Of a stretch of DNA of 59,007 nucleotides, positions 16,869 through 25,506 are shown piece by piece. The DNA lies in the NCBI RefSeq assembly GCF_005938385.1, contig NZ_VCRA01000039.1:1-59007 (forward strand). Reading direction: 5' to 3'. The notes beneath the pieces are model-generated. The model was given only the letters and a program-made list of their open reading frames with translations. It did no database searches and was not told where the DNA came from. Numbering within the stretch: the first letter of the stretch is position 1; each line of letters begins with the position of its first letter. Both the position numbers and the translations under genes were made by a program. This stretch comes from Paenibacillus mesophilus. Lineage in GTDB: Bacteria; Bacillota; Bacilli; Paenibacillales; NBRC-103111.

Positions 16869-17511
16869 CGTCCAACTCCTTCATCGCTCATCATTCGTCT
16901 TTTCGGATAATAGATGCCATAAGTAGAATCTTTTTGACATGTTTTTATTTTTTTTACCGCACTCCCAAGCCGCATTCGTTCCGTAGGTCCGATGTACCTA
17001 CAAGTGATGTAGGTCAGCTGCCAATATCCTTTATTTTACGGAGCGAAGGGCTGCCGCGTGGCCTTCGTGTGTATATTGAGCTCTCGTATCCGTCCCTCAG
17101 TATTAAAGGTTTATCTTACATATACTCACTCATTCGCAGGATTTCATCACCTAAGATGTCAATGTTGGAGGGAAATAAAGTTACGAAACTCCATATGGTC
17201 ACTTTTTTAGGCATGCGGAAATAGAAGAAACGTCTGGAACTTTGAAGATGGGATCTTCCATTGACTATTTCTGATCCGACTGCAACTTAGGTTCTCACCA
17301 GCGACAAGAAATGGTCCGAAAAAAATGGCCACGATTTTCACAGATTTGATTTGGATGATGATGGATGGTTTTTTAAATGTGGTTTCCCTCTCTTCTATCC
17401 TCCCTTCTGTCCTCGGGACAGTTCCGATTTCGTATACCATAAAGTTCTGCGGCTTGTCTAAATTCGGCTTTATTTTTGCATCATTACGCTTTTTTGTCAT
17501 CCAACAAAAAT
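16869..17511. other. Intergenic region with one repeat copy and possible gene remnant
   Basis: The right side of the sigma-fusion gene should contain its promoter (16870-16990), though no confident -35/-10 pair was found. Repeat R3 is at 17040-17097. A 32-residue minus frame at 17116-17214 (VTIWSFVTLFPSNIDILGDE) extends further upstream without a start, and may be the end of a decayed gene. Nothing else supported. Confidence 0.4.
17040..17097 (-). repeat. Dispersed hairpin repeat, diverged copy R3
   Basis: CGAAGG...CCTTCG encloses GCTGCC, followed by GTGTATATTGAG and CTCTCGTATCCGTCC. This keeps the hairpin, spacer and tail order of R1 and R2, but with several changes. Confidence 0.55.
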
Positions 17512-17541
17512 AGATCGTCGTATATACGACGATCTTTATTG
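17512..17541 (-). terminator. Terminator of the carbohydrate operon
   Basis: AGATCGTCGTATATACGACGATCT would be a perfect palindrome (12-bp arms). On the minus strand it is followed by ATTTTTG. It lies about 30 bases after the Nif3-like stop codon and ends the operon that starts at the binding-protein gene near 21857. Confidence 0.8.
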
Positions 17542-17570
17542 AAAATAATTTAAGAATGAAAGTAATCTTT

Positions 17571-18377
17571 CTATAGGTAACGGAACGGTTCCTTCGCATC
17601 GACGAACGTAACCTGAATAGGTTCCACAAGCGTCTGCATCCAGTCCGCCATGTGTTTCATCCCCCATTCCTCGGTTCGTTCATGTCCGACTACCAGCATT
17701 CCCTTATTGAATCCCAGCATAGCCGCGTCATTGATATAGGCGCATAATGTCCACTCCGTAATCTCACCGCAGATCATGACATCCAACTCCTTGTCCCTCA
17801 TGAGTTCCATCGGCATTTGCTCCCTACCCAGACCCAGGCTGCCTCCGCCGACCAGAATCCCGATTCGGGAACACGGCATGTCGGGATTGCCCACGATACG
17901 CAGCACCTTCATGGACAGTTTCTGCAGGAAAAAGGCGGCCAGCTCCACCAGTGTCGTCTTTTCAATTTCATAACACCAGGGCGATGTTTTGTCGATCTGT
18001 TTATTCTCCCACCCGAGCTCCTTGATAAGACCATCATAGATCCGATCGGTTTGCGCGAGGTGCATATGGTCGTGATATCTCCAAATGGCAATCCGGTGAT
18101 CTTCAATCAACTTCTGTTTGGCCAAATAGACAGGGTCCTTCTGCAGCCATCCCAATTCGTCAAGCCCTGTATAATAAGTAGGCTCGTGTGTAATAATCAT
18201 GTTCGCCCCGATCGCAATCGCTTCCCTGATCACGTCGACAGTAGCCATAAAGCTCGTGACAATCCCCTTCACTTCCATGTCCGGGTCGCCGCTTATGAGC
18301 AGGTCGCAAGTTTTCTCCAGCTTTCGCCCGCCACAGGAGTCGAGCAGCACGCGATCGATTACCTCTTGAACGTTCAT
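17571..18377 (-). CDS. Nif3-like dinuclear-metal hexameric protein
   Basis: 268 residues, close to the short (YbgI-like) form of the family. Conserved elements are VTSFMATVDVIREAIAIGAN, MIITHEPTYYTG and WRYHDHMH near residues 60-105, and VVGHERTEEWGMKHM near the end. These His/Glu residues bind two metal ions in YbgI-type toroid hexamers. The cellular reaction is not established, though some members are annotated as GTP cyclohydrolase I type 2. The start ATG follows AAGGGGATTGTAAAG. It is the last gene of the minus-strand transporter operon, 25 bases after the permease stop. That suggests a role in handling the imported compound, an unusual context. Confidence 0.85.
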   Translation of the reverse strand: MNVQEVIDRVLLDSCGGRKLEKTCDLLISGDPDMEVKGIVTSFMATVDVIREAIAIGANMIITHEPTYYTGLDELGWLQKDPVYLAKQKLIEDHRIAIWRYHDHMHLAQTDRIYDGLIKELGWENKQIDKTSPWCYEIEKTTLVELAAFFLQKLSMKVLRIVGNPDMPCSRIGILVGGGSLGLGREQMPMELMRDKELDVMICGEITEWTLCAYINDAAMLGFNKGMLVVGHERTEEWGMKHMADWMQTLVEPIQVTFVDAKEPFRYL

Positions 18378-18402
18378 CTTTACAATCCCCTTTCCATTCG
18401 CA

Positions 18403-19296
18403 TTATCCTTTAACGGCGCCGATCACGACGCCTTTCATCAAGTACTTCTGAAGGAACGGCATCACAAATAAAACCGGCAGGATCCCGATAACCGCCATGG
18501 CCATTCGAATGGCCGTACTTGGAAGTTCTACCGCGCTTGCTCCCAAAATGCTGCTCGCCTGGCTGGATTTCAGAAATTGGATGTTGTTCATCAAACGGAT
18601 CAGCATGTTTTGGATGCCATAATATTGAGGCTTCGTGATGAAATAAAGCGCGTTGATCCAATCGTTCCAATAGGCCAGTCCCATAAACAATCCGACAGTC
18701 GCCATGACGGGCACGGATAATGGCAGCATGATCCGGAAGAACGTCCGCAGTTCCGACGCCCCGTCGATTTGGGCGGATTCAATGAGATCGACAGGTACAT
18801 TGTTCTTATAATAATTTCTGATCAACAGAACATGGAAGCCGTTGGTCAACAAATTAGGCAAGATCAAAGCGGCGAGCGTATCCTTCACATGCAAATACTT
18901 GGTCCACAAAATATAGGAAGGTACGACGCCTCCGCTGAACAGCATCGTAAAGAAGACGGCAAACGCAAGCACGTTATGGTATTTGAAGTCTTTTCTGGAC
19001 ATCGGGTAGGCGAGCATGCTTGTGATCAACAAACCGATCCCCGTCCCCAAGATCGTTACCAAGAAAGAGACGCCATAAGCCCGAAGGAAGGTGGACGATG
19101 ACGAGACCATGTATACATAGGCATCAAGACTCAGCTTACCCGGAAAAAAGCTGTATCCTTCCCGTATCAAGGTGGATTCGTCAGTAAAGGAAGCGGCAAG
19201 GACTAAGATGAAAGGCAGAAAAGCTAGAACGGTCAACCCTCCCATGACGACCGCAGAGAAAATGGTAAAGGCGCGTTCCCCTCTGGTTTGTATCAT
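18403..19296 (-). CDS. ABC sugar importer permease, LplC type
   Basis: About 297 residues with six predicted membrane segments, the first being TIFSAVVMGGLTVLAFLPF. The permease loop motif appears as ESAQIDGASELRTFFRIMLP (EAA motif), which contacts the ATPase. The extracytoplasmic stretch ESTLIREGYSFFPGKLSLDA is typical of the LplC/YtcP subfamily of complex-carbohydrate importers. The start is the ATG at 19296 after TAGGAGGATATGCA. An open frame extending further upstream is the overlapping sequence of the preceding gene. It begins 11 bases after the LplB-type permease. No ATPase gene is present, so a shared MsmK-like ATPase is presumably used. Confidence 0.92.
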   Translation of the reverse strand: MIQTRGERAFTIFSAVVMGGLTVLAFLPFILVLAASFTDESTLIREGYSFFPGKLSLDAYVYMVSSSSTFLRAYGVSFLVTILGTGIGLLITSMLAYPMSRKDFKYHNVLAFAVFFTMLFSGGVVPSYILWTKYLHVKDTLAALILPNLLTNGFHVLLIRNYYKNNVPVDLIESAQIDGASELRTFFRIMLPLSVPVMATVGLFMGLAYWNDWINALYFITKPQYYGIQNMLIRLMNNIQFLKSSQASSILGASAVELPSTAIRMAMAVIGILPVLFVMPFLQKYLMKGVVIGAVKG

Positions 19297-19307
19297 TGCA
19301 TATCCTC

Positions 19308-20234
19308 CTAAAACAAAGCATTGTCCTTGTTCCACTTTTTGACAATGGCATTCGCAAGCATTACAAGCATGAATCCGACCACCGACTGATACAATCCTGC
19401 GGCGGCGGACATTCCGATATCGTTCACTTGCATAAGCGCGCGGTACACATAGGTATCGATCGTTTGCGTTGTGCTGTATAAAGCTCCCGCATTCATTGGA
19501 ACCTGATAGAACAGGCCGAAGTCCGAGTTGAATATTCGACCGATCGACATCAATCCCAGTATGACGATTGTGGGCTTCAGAAGCGGCAAGGTGATCATCC
19601 CTATTTGCTTCATCTTGCCGGCGCCGTCTATTTTCGCGGCTTCGTAAATGCTCTTGTCGATCCCTGCGATAAACGCGAAGTATACGATGGACCCGTATCC
19701 TGCCGTTTTCCACAGTTGAATGAGCACGAGCAGATAGGGCCAATAGTCCGGCTCCGAATACCAGTTGATCTCCGGAATGCCCAGGGGGCGGAGTATGGAG
19801 TGGTTGACGAATCCGCTGTCCGCATTAAGAAACGCGAACACAAGGTATGACAGTACGACCATCGAGATCAAGTTCGGCAGCACCAAACCCGATTGGTACA
19901 GTTTCGAGTATACTTTGTTCAGCAGTTCCGACATGAGGATGGCGATTAGAATCGAAAGAATCGTCCCGAACACAATGAAAGCCGCGTTATAGAGAAGCGT
20001 GTTTCTTGTCATGATCCAGGCGTCGCTCGTTTGGAATAGAAAATGAAAATTGTCGAAACCGACCCAGTCGCTGCGGAAAATCCCTTTGGTGTAATCCACA
20101 TCCTTAAAAGCAATGAACAAGCCGATCATCGGAATATAGTTGTTTATAAGAAAATACAGCAATCCCGGAGCGGCCAATAGGAAGAGCGGAAGCGTCTTTT
20201 TAAGCACGGTCGATTTCTTCCTTCCGGCAGTCAT
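19308..20234 (-). CDS. ABC sugar importer permease, LplB type
   Basis: About 308 residues, six predicted membrane segments starting with LFLLAAPGLLYFLINNYIPM. It carries GLFIAFKDVDYTKGIFRSDW, characteristic of LplB/YteP permeases, and the EAA loop IYEAAKIDGAGKMKQIGMIT. The ATG at 20234 has GGAGGTG nine bases upstream; an ATG 21 bases earlier has no good site. It pairs with the LplC-type permease downstream and the LipO-type binding protein upstream. The substrate is probably an oligosaccharide or polysaccharide fragment, by family. Confidence 0.92.
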   Translation of the reverse strand: MTAGRKKSTVLKKTLPLFLLAAPGLLYFLINNYIPMIGLFIAFKDVDYTKGIFRSDWVGFDNFHFLFQTSDAWIMTRNTLLYNAAFIVFGTILSILIAILMSELLNKVYSKLYQSGLVLPNLISMVVLSYLVFAFLNADSGFVNHSILRPLGIPEINWYSEPDYWPYLLVLIQLWKTAGYGSIVYFAFIAGIDKSIYEAAKIDGAGKMKQIGMITLPLLKPTIVILGLMSIGRIFNSDFGLFYQVPMNAGALYSTTQTIDTYVYRALMQVNDIGMSAAAGLYQSVVGFMLVMLANAIVKKWNKDNALF

Positions 20235-20306
20235 ATCTGCATTCACCTCCATCATGCAAAGCGGGCCCGGTTCAGGCCCCGCTAAGCAAGACGATTTCGA
20301 TCGAAG

Positions 20307-21857
20307 TTATTTTTTCTGTGCGGCGATCCATTCATCAAGCTGTTTCTGCTTGTTCTGGATAATCGTTTGGGCACCCGCATCGTTCAGCGCTTGCACGAAT
20401 TTGGGGATTGTCGTATCCGGATCCAGAGCACCGCACACAAGTCCCGGCAAATATTGGTTCACTACGTTGTTCACTGCGCTTATTTGCGATTTCACTTTGC
20501 TTTGGTCGAAAATGAAGCCGAAATACGGGGACTTTCGGGTGCTCTTATTTTCCTTCAATTTGAGCTCGACATCCGACCATTTAACCCCTTCAAGCTGATA
20601 CTGCAAGGATTCGGAGCCGACGATTCCCGTGCTCAACATGGCCGTATACGGAACGGTTGAAGCGTCCTTCCCGTCCGGCAATTTTACATGGTGCTCGTCA
20701 ACCTTGATATAACCTTCCCCTTCAATCCCGTAAAGAATGGTATTGATCAAATCGGCATCGCTGTACAGCATGTTCAGAAACTTGACGGTCGCTTCAGGCG
20801 CTTTCGTTGTGCTCGAAACCATCCAGCTGACAAGATTGGCGGATCCCGTCTCGAAATAATAGGGAGCAATCCGTTTCATCTCCAAATGCTTTCCTGTTTG
20901 GGCACTGAGCGTTTTCGCCGTTTCCATGCCGCTGTAACCTCCCATAAAGGAGAAACCGCGGCCGGAGGCGATCATTTCCGGGAATGCGATGGTGGTCGAT
21001 GCGGCATCCTTCTGCAAATACCCTTTGGCAAACCAATCCCTCATCGTTTTGACGCCATTCTTGAATATATCCGTTTCGTAGAAGTTTACGACCTTGCCCT
21101 CATTGCCGATAACAGCCCCGACCCCGGTCGTATCCGACAAGAAATCGACTTGATTCGCTCCTCTTAACAAGAGCATAAGCATCGTATCGCTCGGGTTTAC
21201 ATTAAGGGGACCGAAAGGAATGACATCCGGATATTTCTTCTTGACCGCTTCGAAGACAGCGGGCAAATCTTCAATCGATTTGATGCTGTCGGCGCTATAG
21301 CCCGCCTCTTTCAGCATATCTGCGTTGTACACGAAATTGACCGGAAGCGACATCCCCTTGTTCACGGGGACCCCATAAATATGACCGTTCATGGTGGTCG
21401 ATTTCAGCAGCCCCGGACCGAAATCCTTATCCAATATCGCGGTCAATTCTTTCCCGTATTTGGGGAGCAGCTCGTCCAACGGATAAAGCTGGTTTTTCGA
21501 TACATAATTCGTAAATTGCCCGAGCGTCGTAAACAAATCCATTTGCTCGCCGCTCTGCAGCGCCAAGTTGATCTTCTGGCCATAATCGGCCGGGCCGTAA
21601 ACTTTGAAATCTACCTTCACACCGATTTTTTCCGTCGTAAGCTTATTGATGGCATTCGTTACCTTGCTCAAATCGCTCGGAATTCGATTAAACGACGGCA
21701 TTGCGAAAACGATGGTTTCTACTTTGGCGTTTGTACCGGCAGCAGCGTCCTGCGATTTAGCCGGCGATTGTGCCGAATCCTTGCCGCATGCCGCGAGCAT
21801 CGCGGCGCACATGACCGTCGATAACAGAAGCGGCGTTAGCCTCTTTTTGCTTACCAT
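20307..21857 (-). CDS. Solute-binding lipoprotein of the LipO/YtcQ type
   Basis: 516 residues, the larger size typical of binding proteins paired with LplB/LplC permeases. The signal peptide ends in lipobox AAMLAACGKDS. Then follow VETIVFAMPSFNRIPSDLSK, a NLALQSGEQMDLFTTLGQ region and IYGVPVNKGMSLPVNFVYNA. It should sit lipid-anchored outside the cell and deliver an oligosaccharide to the two permeases downstream. The start ATG follows AGGGGG. It is separated from the upstream response-regulator gene by a strong terminator at 21985, so it should have its own promoter in 21860-21980, a likely target of the adjacent YesN-type regulator. Confidence 0.92.
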   Translation of the reverse strand: MVSKKRLTPLLLSTVMCAAMLAACGKDSAQSPAKSQDAAAGTNAKVETIVFAMPSFNRIPSDLSKVTNAINKLTTEKIGVKVDFKVYGPADYGQKINLALQSGEQMDLFTTLGQFTNYVSKNQLYPLDELLPKYGKELTAILDKDFGPGLLKSTTMNGHIYGVPVNKGMSLPVNFVYNADMLKEAGYSADSIKSIEDLPAVFEAVKKKYPDVIPFGPLNVNPSDTMLMLLLRGANQVDFLSDTTGVGAVIGNEGKVVNFYETDIFKNGVKTMRDWFAKGYLQKDAASTTIAFPEMIASGRGFSFMGGYSGMETAKTLSAQTGKHLEMKRIAPYYFETGSANLVSWMVSSTTKAPEATVKFLNMLYSDADLINTILYGIEGEGYIKVDEHHVKLPDGKDASTVPYTAMLSTGIVGSESLQYQLEGVKWSDVELKLKENKSTRKSPYFGFIFDQSKVKSQISAVNNVVNQYLPGLVCGALDPDTTIPKFVQALNDAGAQTIIQNKQKQLDEWIAAQKK

Positions 21858-21984
21858 GTTTAAGCCCCCTGTTCATTGTTGATACGCTTTCAGTTTATCT
21901 TTCCGGAGCTGTCATGGCTTTCAAAAAAACGAAATGATTTTTCAAAAACAAGTGGAAGTCCCGTTCGTTCCATTTATAATGCGG

Positions 21985-22017
21985 AAAAACTCTACCTCCG
22001 TCGGGAAGTAGAGTTTT
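21985..22017 (-). terminator. Intrinsic terminator overlapping the end of the response regulator gene
   Basis: On the minus strand AAAACTCTAC faces GTAGAGTTTTT with a GC-rich loop and a U-run. The stop codon of the regulator lies inside the hairpin. This separates the two-component genes from the binding-protein operon. Confidence 0.85.
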
Positions 22018-23632
22018 CATTCGCCGTCTGCCTGTACGGATCGGACCCGTTGTGCTTCGCTCGATAGGCGTTCGGCGTTTCTCCCGTTACCTTTTTAAAC
22101 ACCGTCGAGAAGTAAGAGATCGAGTCGAAACCGGTTTCCATCGCGACATGACTGATGCTCGCCGCGCTTTCGATCAGCATCTGCTTGGCGACCTTAATCC
22201 GGAAATCGTTCAAGTATTCCTTGATGGTGCAGCCCGCTTCGGACTTGAACGTTTTGGCCAAATAATCCGGCGTCAAAAAAACGTTCGCCGCAACATCTTC
22301 GCGACTCAGATCCTGATTGTAGTTCTCGTGGATAAAACGTTTGACCCGCTCGACAACCCCTTCGGACTGCCTCGTCTCGTCGATCGTTTGAATCGTTTTC
22401 TCCGTAATCAAGTGCGCCCACTTCATGAAGTCGAAGACGCTGTTATCGGATTTTTGAAAGAGACGCTCGGCGACCTCATCTTCGAAAAGCCGATGCGCTT
22501 GGATATTGTTTCTGGCGAGGAGAGCGTACACAACCTGATGAAAGTCTTCGCGAATCGAATGAAGAGTCTTCGGATCAAGCTTGTTTTGGCCTGCAAGCGT
22601 CTCCAGCTCCTTTTTTAACCGGTTTACGATTTGAACCTTCTCCTTCTGGACAAAGTACATCGTAAACAGATCGATATCGAGCATATATTGATCTTTCGTA
22701 TCGTACCGGAAAGCATCCTTCAGGAAATGTAGGCTTCCCCTGAAAATGAGATTCGATTCGTCCAGACGCTCCAATTCCGTTTTGGCGCCCGCCAGCTTGG
22801 AGATGTCCATTTCCTCGCTGATATAGCAGGTAGCAACGCATTTCAAATATTGCTTGCACAGCCCTATGAGACGCTCCCCATGCGTTTTCAAGCTGTCGAG
22901 ATCGGTCTCGCCGTCAAGGATGATTGCATGATAGAACCGATTGTCCGTTTGATAAGCAATCACACGGTCATGATTCGGGCGCTTGAACATGGCTTCCGAA
23001 CTCAAATTGCTCAGCGCGTAATGAAACGTGCTGTCCTCCCATTCTCTGTCGCTTTCGGTCTTGGCGACGCTGACAAGAAATAAAGTATATTTGCCGTCGA
23101 TGGAAAGGGATAATTCCCTCTTGCGAATTTCAACTTGAATCATATCCGGTCTAGGCGGGATGATGGCGTTCAGTACGTCTCTCCAGAAGCTCTTCTCCAC
23201 CAAATCTTTATTTTTCAGCCATGTCTCGCCAAGCTTGCTGTATTCGCCGAGCAACCTCTTTTGCTTGAGCGTTTCCAACGATTTGTGCAGAACGGCTTCC
23301 AACTTCGGTTTGTCAAACGGCTTGACCAGGTACGAATCGGCGCTGTAAGAAATGGCTGTCGATGCGAATTCGAAGCTCTCGTGGCAGGTGAAGAAAATGA
23401 AAGCGCAATCGCACTGATTGTCCCGGACCCATTTGATCATCTCCAAACCGGAGCCTCGGGGCATTTCGATGTCGCAAATAATCAGATCGGGAATACCCGC
23501 TTCGAAGCATAATTTCGCATCCTGGATGTTATGGGCCGTCATGACCTGCGCGATACCGAATTTGTGCCAATCCATCATATCGCGAAGAACCTCGACGGTT
23601 GGAATGTCGTCGTCAATCAACAAGCAGCGCAT
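21992..23632 (-). CDS. YesN-type response regulator with AraC DNA-binding domain
   Basis: About 546 residues. The receiver domain (1-125) has LLIDDDIPTVEVLRDMMDW, the phospho-acceptor Asp in LIICDIEMPRGSG and the lysine in YLVKPFDKP. A long middle region follows. The C-terminal AraC helix-turn-helix pair (about 430-540) contains YNQDLSREDVAANVFLTPDY and GFDSISYFSTVFKKVTGETP. The ATG at 23632 follows GAAGGAGGGGCATC. It overlaps the kinase gene by 20 bases, so the pair is co-translated. It likely activates the downstream sugar-importer operon on phosphorylation. Confidence 0.93.
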   Translation of the reverse strand: MRCLLIDDDIPTVEVLRDMMDWHKFGIAQVMTAHNIQDAKLCFEAGIPDLIICDIEMPRGSGLEMIKWVRDNQCDCAFIFFTCHESFEFASTAISYSADSYLVKPFDKPKLEAVLHKSLETLKQKRLLGEYSKLGETWLKNKDLVEKSFWRDVLNAIIPPRPDMIQVEIRKRELSLSIDGKYTLFLVSVAKTESDREWEDSTFHYALSNLSSEAMFKRPNHDRVIAYQTDNRFYHAIILDGETDLDSLKTHGERLIGLCKQYLKCVATCYISEEMDISKLAGAKTELERLDESNLIFRGSLHFLKDAFRYDTKDQYMLDIDLFTMYFVQKEKVQIVNRLKKELETLAGQNKLDPKTLHSIREDFHQVVYALLARNNIQAHRLFEDEVAERLFQKSDNSVFDFMKWAHLITEKTIQTIDETRQSEGVVERVKRFIHENYNQDLSREDVAANVFLTPDYLAKTFKSEAGCTIKEYLNDFRIKVAKQMLIESAASISHVAMETGFDSISYFSTVFKKVTGETPNAYRAKHNGSDPYRQTANENSTSRRR

Positions 23633-25391
23633 GATGCCCCTCCTTCGGTGCGAGTTCGCGGGTACTCTGGATCGGCACCCATAACTCGATCTTGGCGCCA
23701 GACGGCTCCGCATTCGATAACGTCAGCAGGTCGTCCCTTTTATAGAGCAGTTGAAGCGTCCTGCGTATATTCGCGATTCCCACTTGATCGCTTAGTTCGA
23801 CCGGGTCGATTGGCGTTACTTCGGCGTTCTGCAAGACATGCGGAGGGAAGCCCTCCCCGTTGTCCTCAATGACAATTTTGATGCATGGCTTGTCCTTCAG
23901 CATGTCCTTGCTCGCTCTGATAAAAATAGAAAGCATCTTTCCGTAGATCATGGCATGCTTAAAGATGTTTTCGACGAACGTCTGCAGCAAAAATTGCGGG
24001 ACGGGGATTTGCTCCGCGTCGGAATCGATGTCCGTCATGTAAAAGATTTGGTCGGGATAACGAATGTCCTGCATCCGAATATAATTTTCCACATGCTTGA
24101 TTTCCTCATGGATCGGGACGAGGATAAGCCCCCCTTTGAACATGTATCTCAAATGCTTGGACAAATGAACAATCAGCTTTCGGATTTCCTCGTTTTTGTT
24201 CTGGTAAGTCAAGCTGGAGATGGTAGAAATCGCATTCAGAAAAAAATGGGGCCTGATCTGCATTTGCAGGTATTTCAATTCGGCGCGGCTTCTTTCGATC
24301 TTTTCTTCATAGGTATGAATCTTTAAATCGGTAATTTCACGTACCATCGAATGGAACGAATGAAACAATTTCACGAATTCCATGGAATAATGTCCTTTAG
24401 GAATAGGAAACTGGCGTTGACCGTTCTCGACTTCTTTAGCGGCTCTCACCAGTTCGAGAACCGGTCTTAATATACTTCTCGCCAATGATCTTAATACGAG
24501 CGGAACGACGACGACGGAAACAATCCCGAGGGAAATAATGAGCCACTGGATCAGCTTCAACCCCGAGAATACGCTTTGTTTGACCACCATATTCGTCATC
24601 TGCCCGAATTCCGCAATCGGCTGGGAGATAAACAGATCGGTTTTCTCGTACCGATTCTTTAAACGATCCAAAGTTAAATCGGAAAAACCTTTGTTGAATT
24701 CGTCATTCGTAGAGGCGAGAACGGATCCGGACCGGTCGCTTATGACATAATGGTCATGACCCGCCCCCTCCCTGTTTACGATCGACAGCAAAGTATCCGC
24801 TTTAACGAACGTTCCGAAGCTGATGTTCGAATACGTCAAGTATTTAAATAAATAATGCGCTCCTTGAATATCAAAATCCGTCCATTCATCCATTTTTCCG
24901 TGCGGATTCGGTTTAAAATCATGCTTGATCATAAAATCGCTCAGCATCAATTTTTCATTGGAAGGAATCCGGCTTCCGAATTGCACAAGAGGCTCTTTTG
25001 CATCAGGGAGTTTGATAAACATGCCGTCGCTTGAAAAGTTGTTGGATGTTTTGGTTTTTAATGCATTCATCAGCTGGACTGATTTGAAATATCGGCCGCT
25101 CTCGCCGGCACTCCAATCATCCAATGCCGTATCGATATTATTTTCAAACACTTCGATCAAGTCTTTGGAGTATATGTTAAGCATATTGTGGATGTTCTCG
25201 GCATAAATCGCTAACGTATTTCGGGAATTGCTCAGCGATTGATTCCGAATGACTTCCAGCGAATATAGGTTGCTCAAAAGAAGAACGGTAAACAAAATCG
25301 CCAAAATAATGGTTAGCGCAGCGGAAAACTTGTAAACGATGCTATTCTTCACGATATCGTACGCACTCCCTCCATCACGCTCCTCCTCCAT
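23613..25391 (-). CDS. YesM-type sensor histidine kinase
   Basis: About 592 residues. A first membrane segment (FSAALTIILAILFTVLLLS), a large extracellular sensor of about 240 residues, and a second segment (LIQWLIISLGIVSVVVVPLV) lead to a HAMP-like linker. The His_kinase domain has the phospho-acceptor in LQMQIRPHFFLNAIST. The ATPase part shows FLLQTFVENIFKHAM (N box) and IVIEDNGEGFPPHVL (G1 box). This is the LytS/YesM class that controls polysaccharide use. The start is uncertain: ATG at 25391 lacks a strong site; an in-frame GTG at about 25352 lies 13-15 bases after GGAGGG. It overlaps the response regulator gene. Confidence 0.9.
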   Translation of the reverse strand: MEEERDGGSAYDIVKNSIVYKFSAALTIILAILFTVLLLSNLYSLEVIRNQSLSNSRNTLAIYAENIHNMLNIYSKDLIEVFENNIDTALDDWSAGESGRYFKSVQLMNALKTKTSNNFSSDGMFIKLPDAKEPLVQFGSRIPSNEKLMLSDFMIKHDFKPNPHGKMDEWTDFDIQGAHYLFKYLTYSNISFGTFVKADTLLSIVNREGAGHDHYVISDRSGSVLASTNDEFNKGFSDLTLDRLKNRYEKTDLFISQPIAEFGQMTNMVVKQSVFSGLKLIQWLIISLGIVSVVVVPLVLRSLARSILRPVLELVRAAKEVENGQRQFPIPKGHYSMEFVKLFHSFHSMVREITDLKIHTYEEKIERSRAELKYLQMQIRPHFFLNAISTISSLTYQNKNEEIRKLIVHLSKHLRYMFKGGLILVPIHEEIKHVENYIRMQDIRYPDQIFYMTDIDSDAEQIPVPQFLLQTFVENIFKHAMIYGKMLSIFIRASKDMLKDKPCIKIVIEDNGEGFPPHVLQNAEVTPIDPVELSDQVGIANIRRTLQLLYKRDDLLTLSNAEPSGAKIELWVPIQSTRELAPKEGHHALLVD

Positions 25392-25506
25392 TATAAATCC
25401 GTGCAAACCGGATGAATAATATCAAATAAAGGGATCTTGCAGGGAAGAAGCGCTGATAACAGGGAATTTCCGGGCGGCCCATCGGAATGCCCCTTTGAGA
25501 GAAATC

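Noticed and set aside
18403..19743. Long open frame extending the LplC-type permease upstream by about 150 residues
   Set aside because: The extension is Arg/His-rich, overlaps the LplB gene in another frame and is absent from the family; TAGGAGG before 19296 fixes the start.
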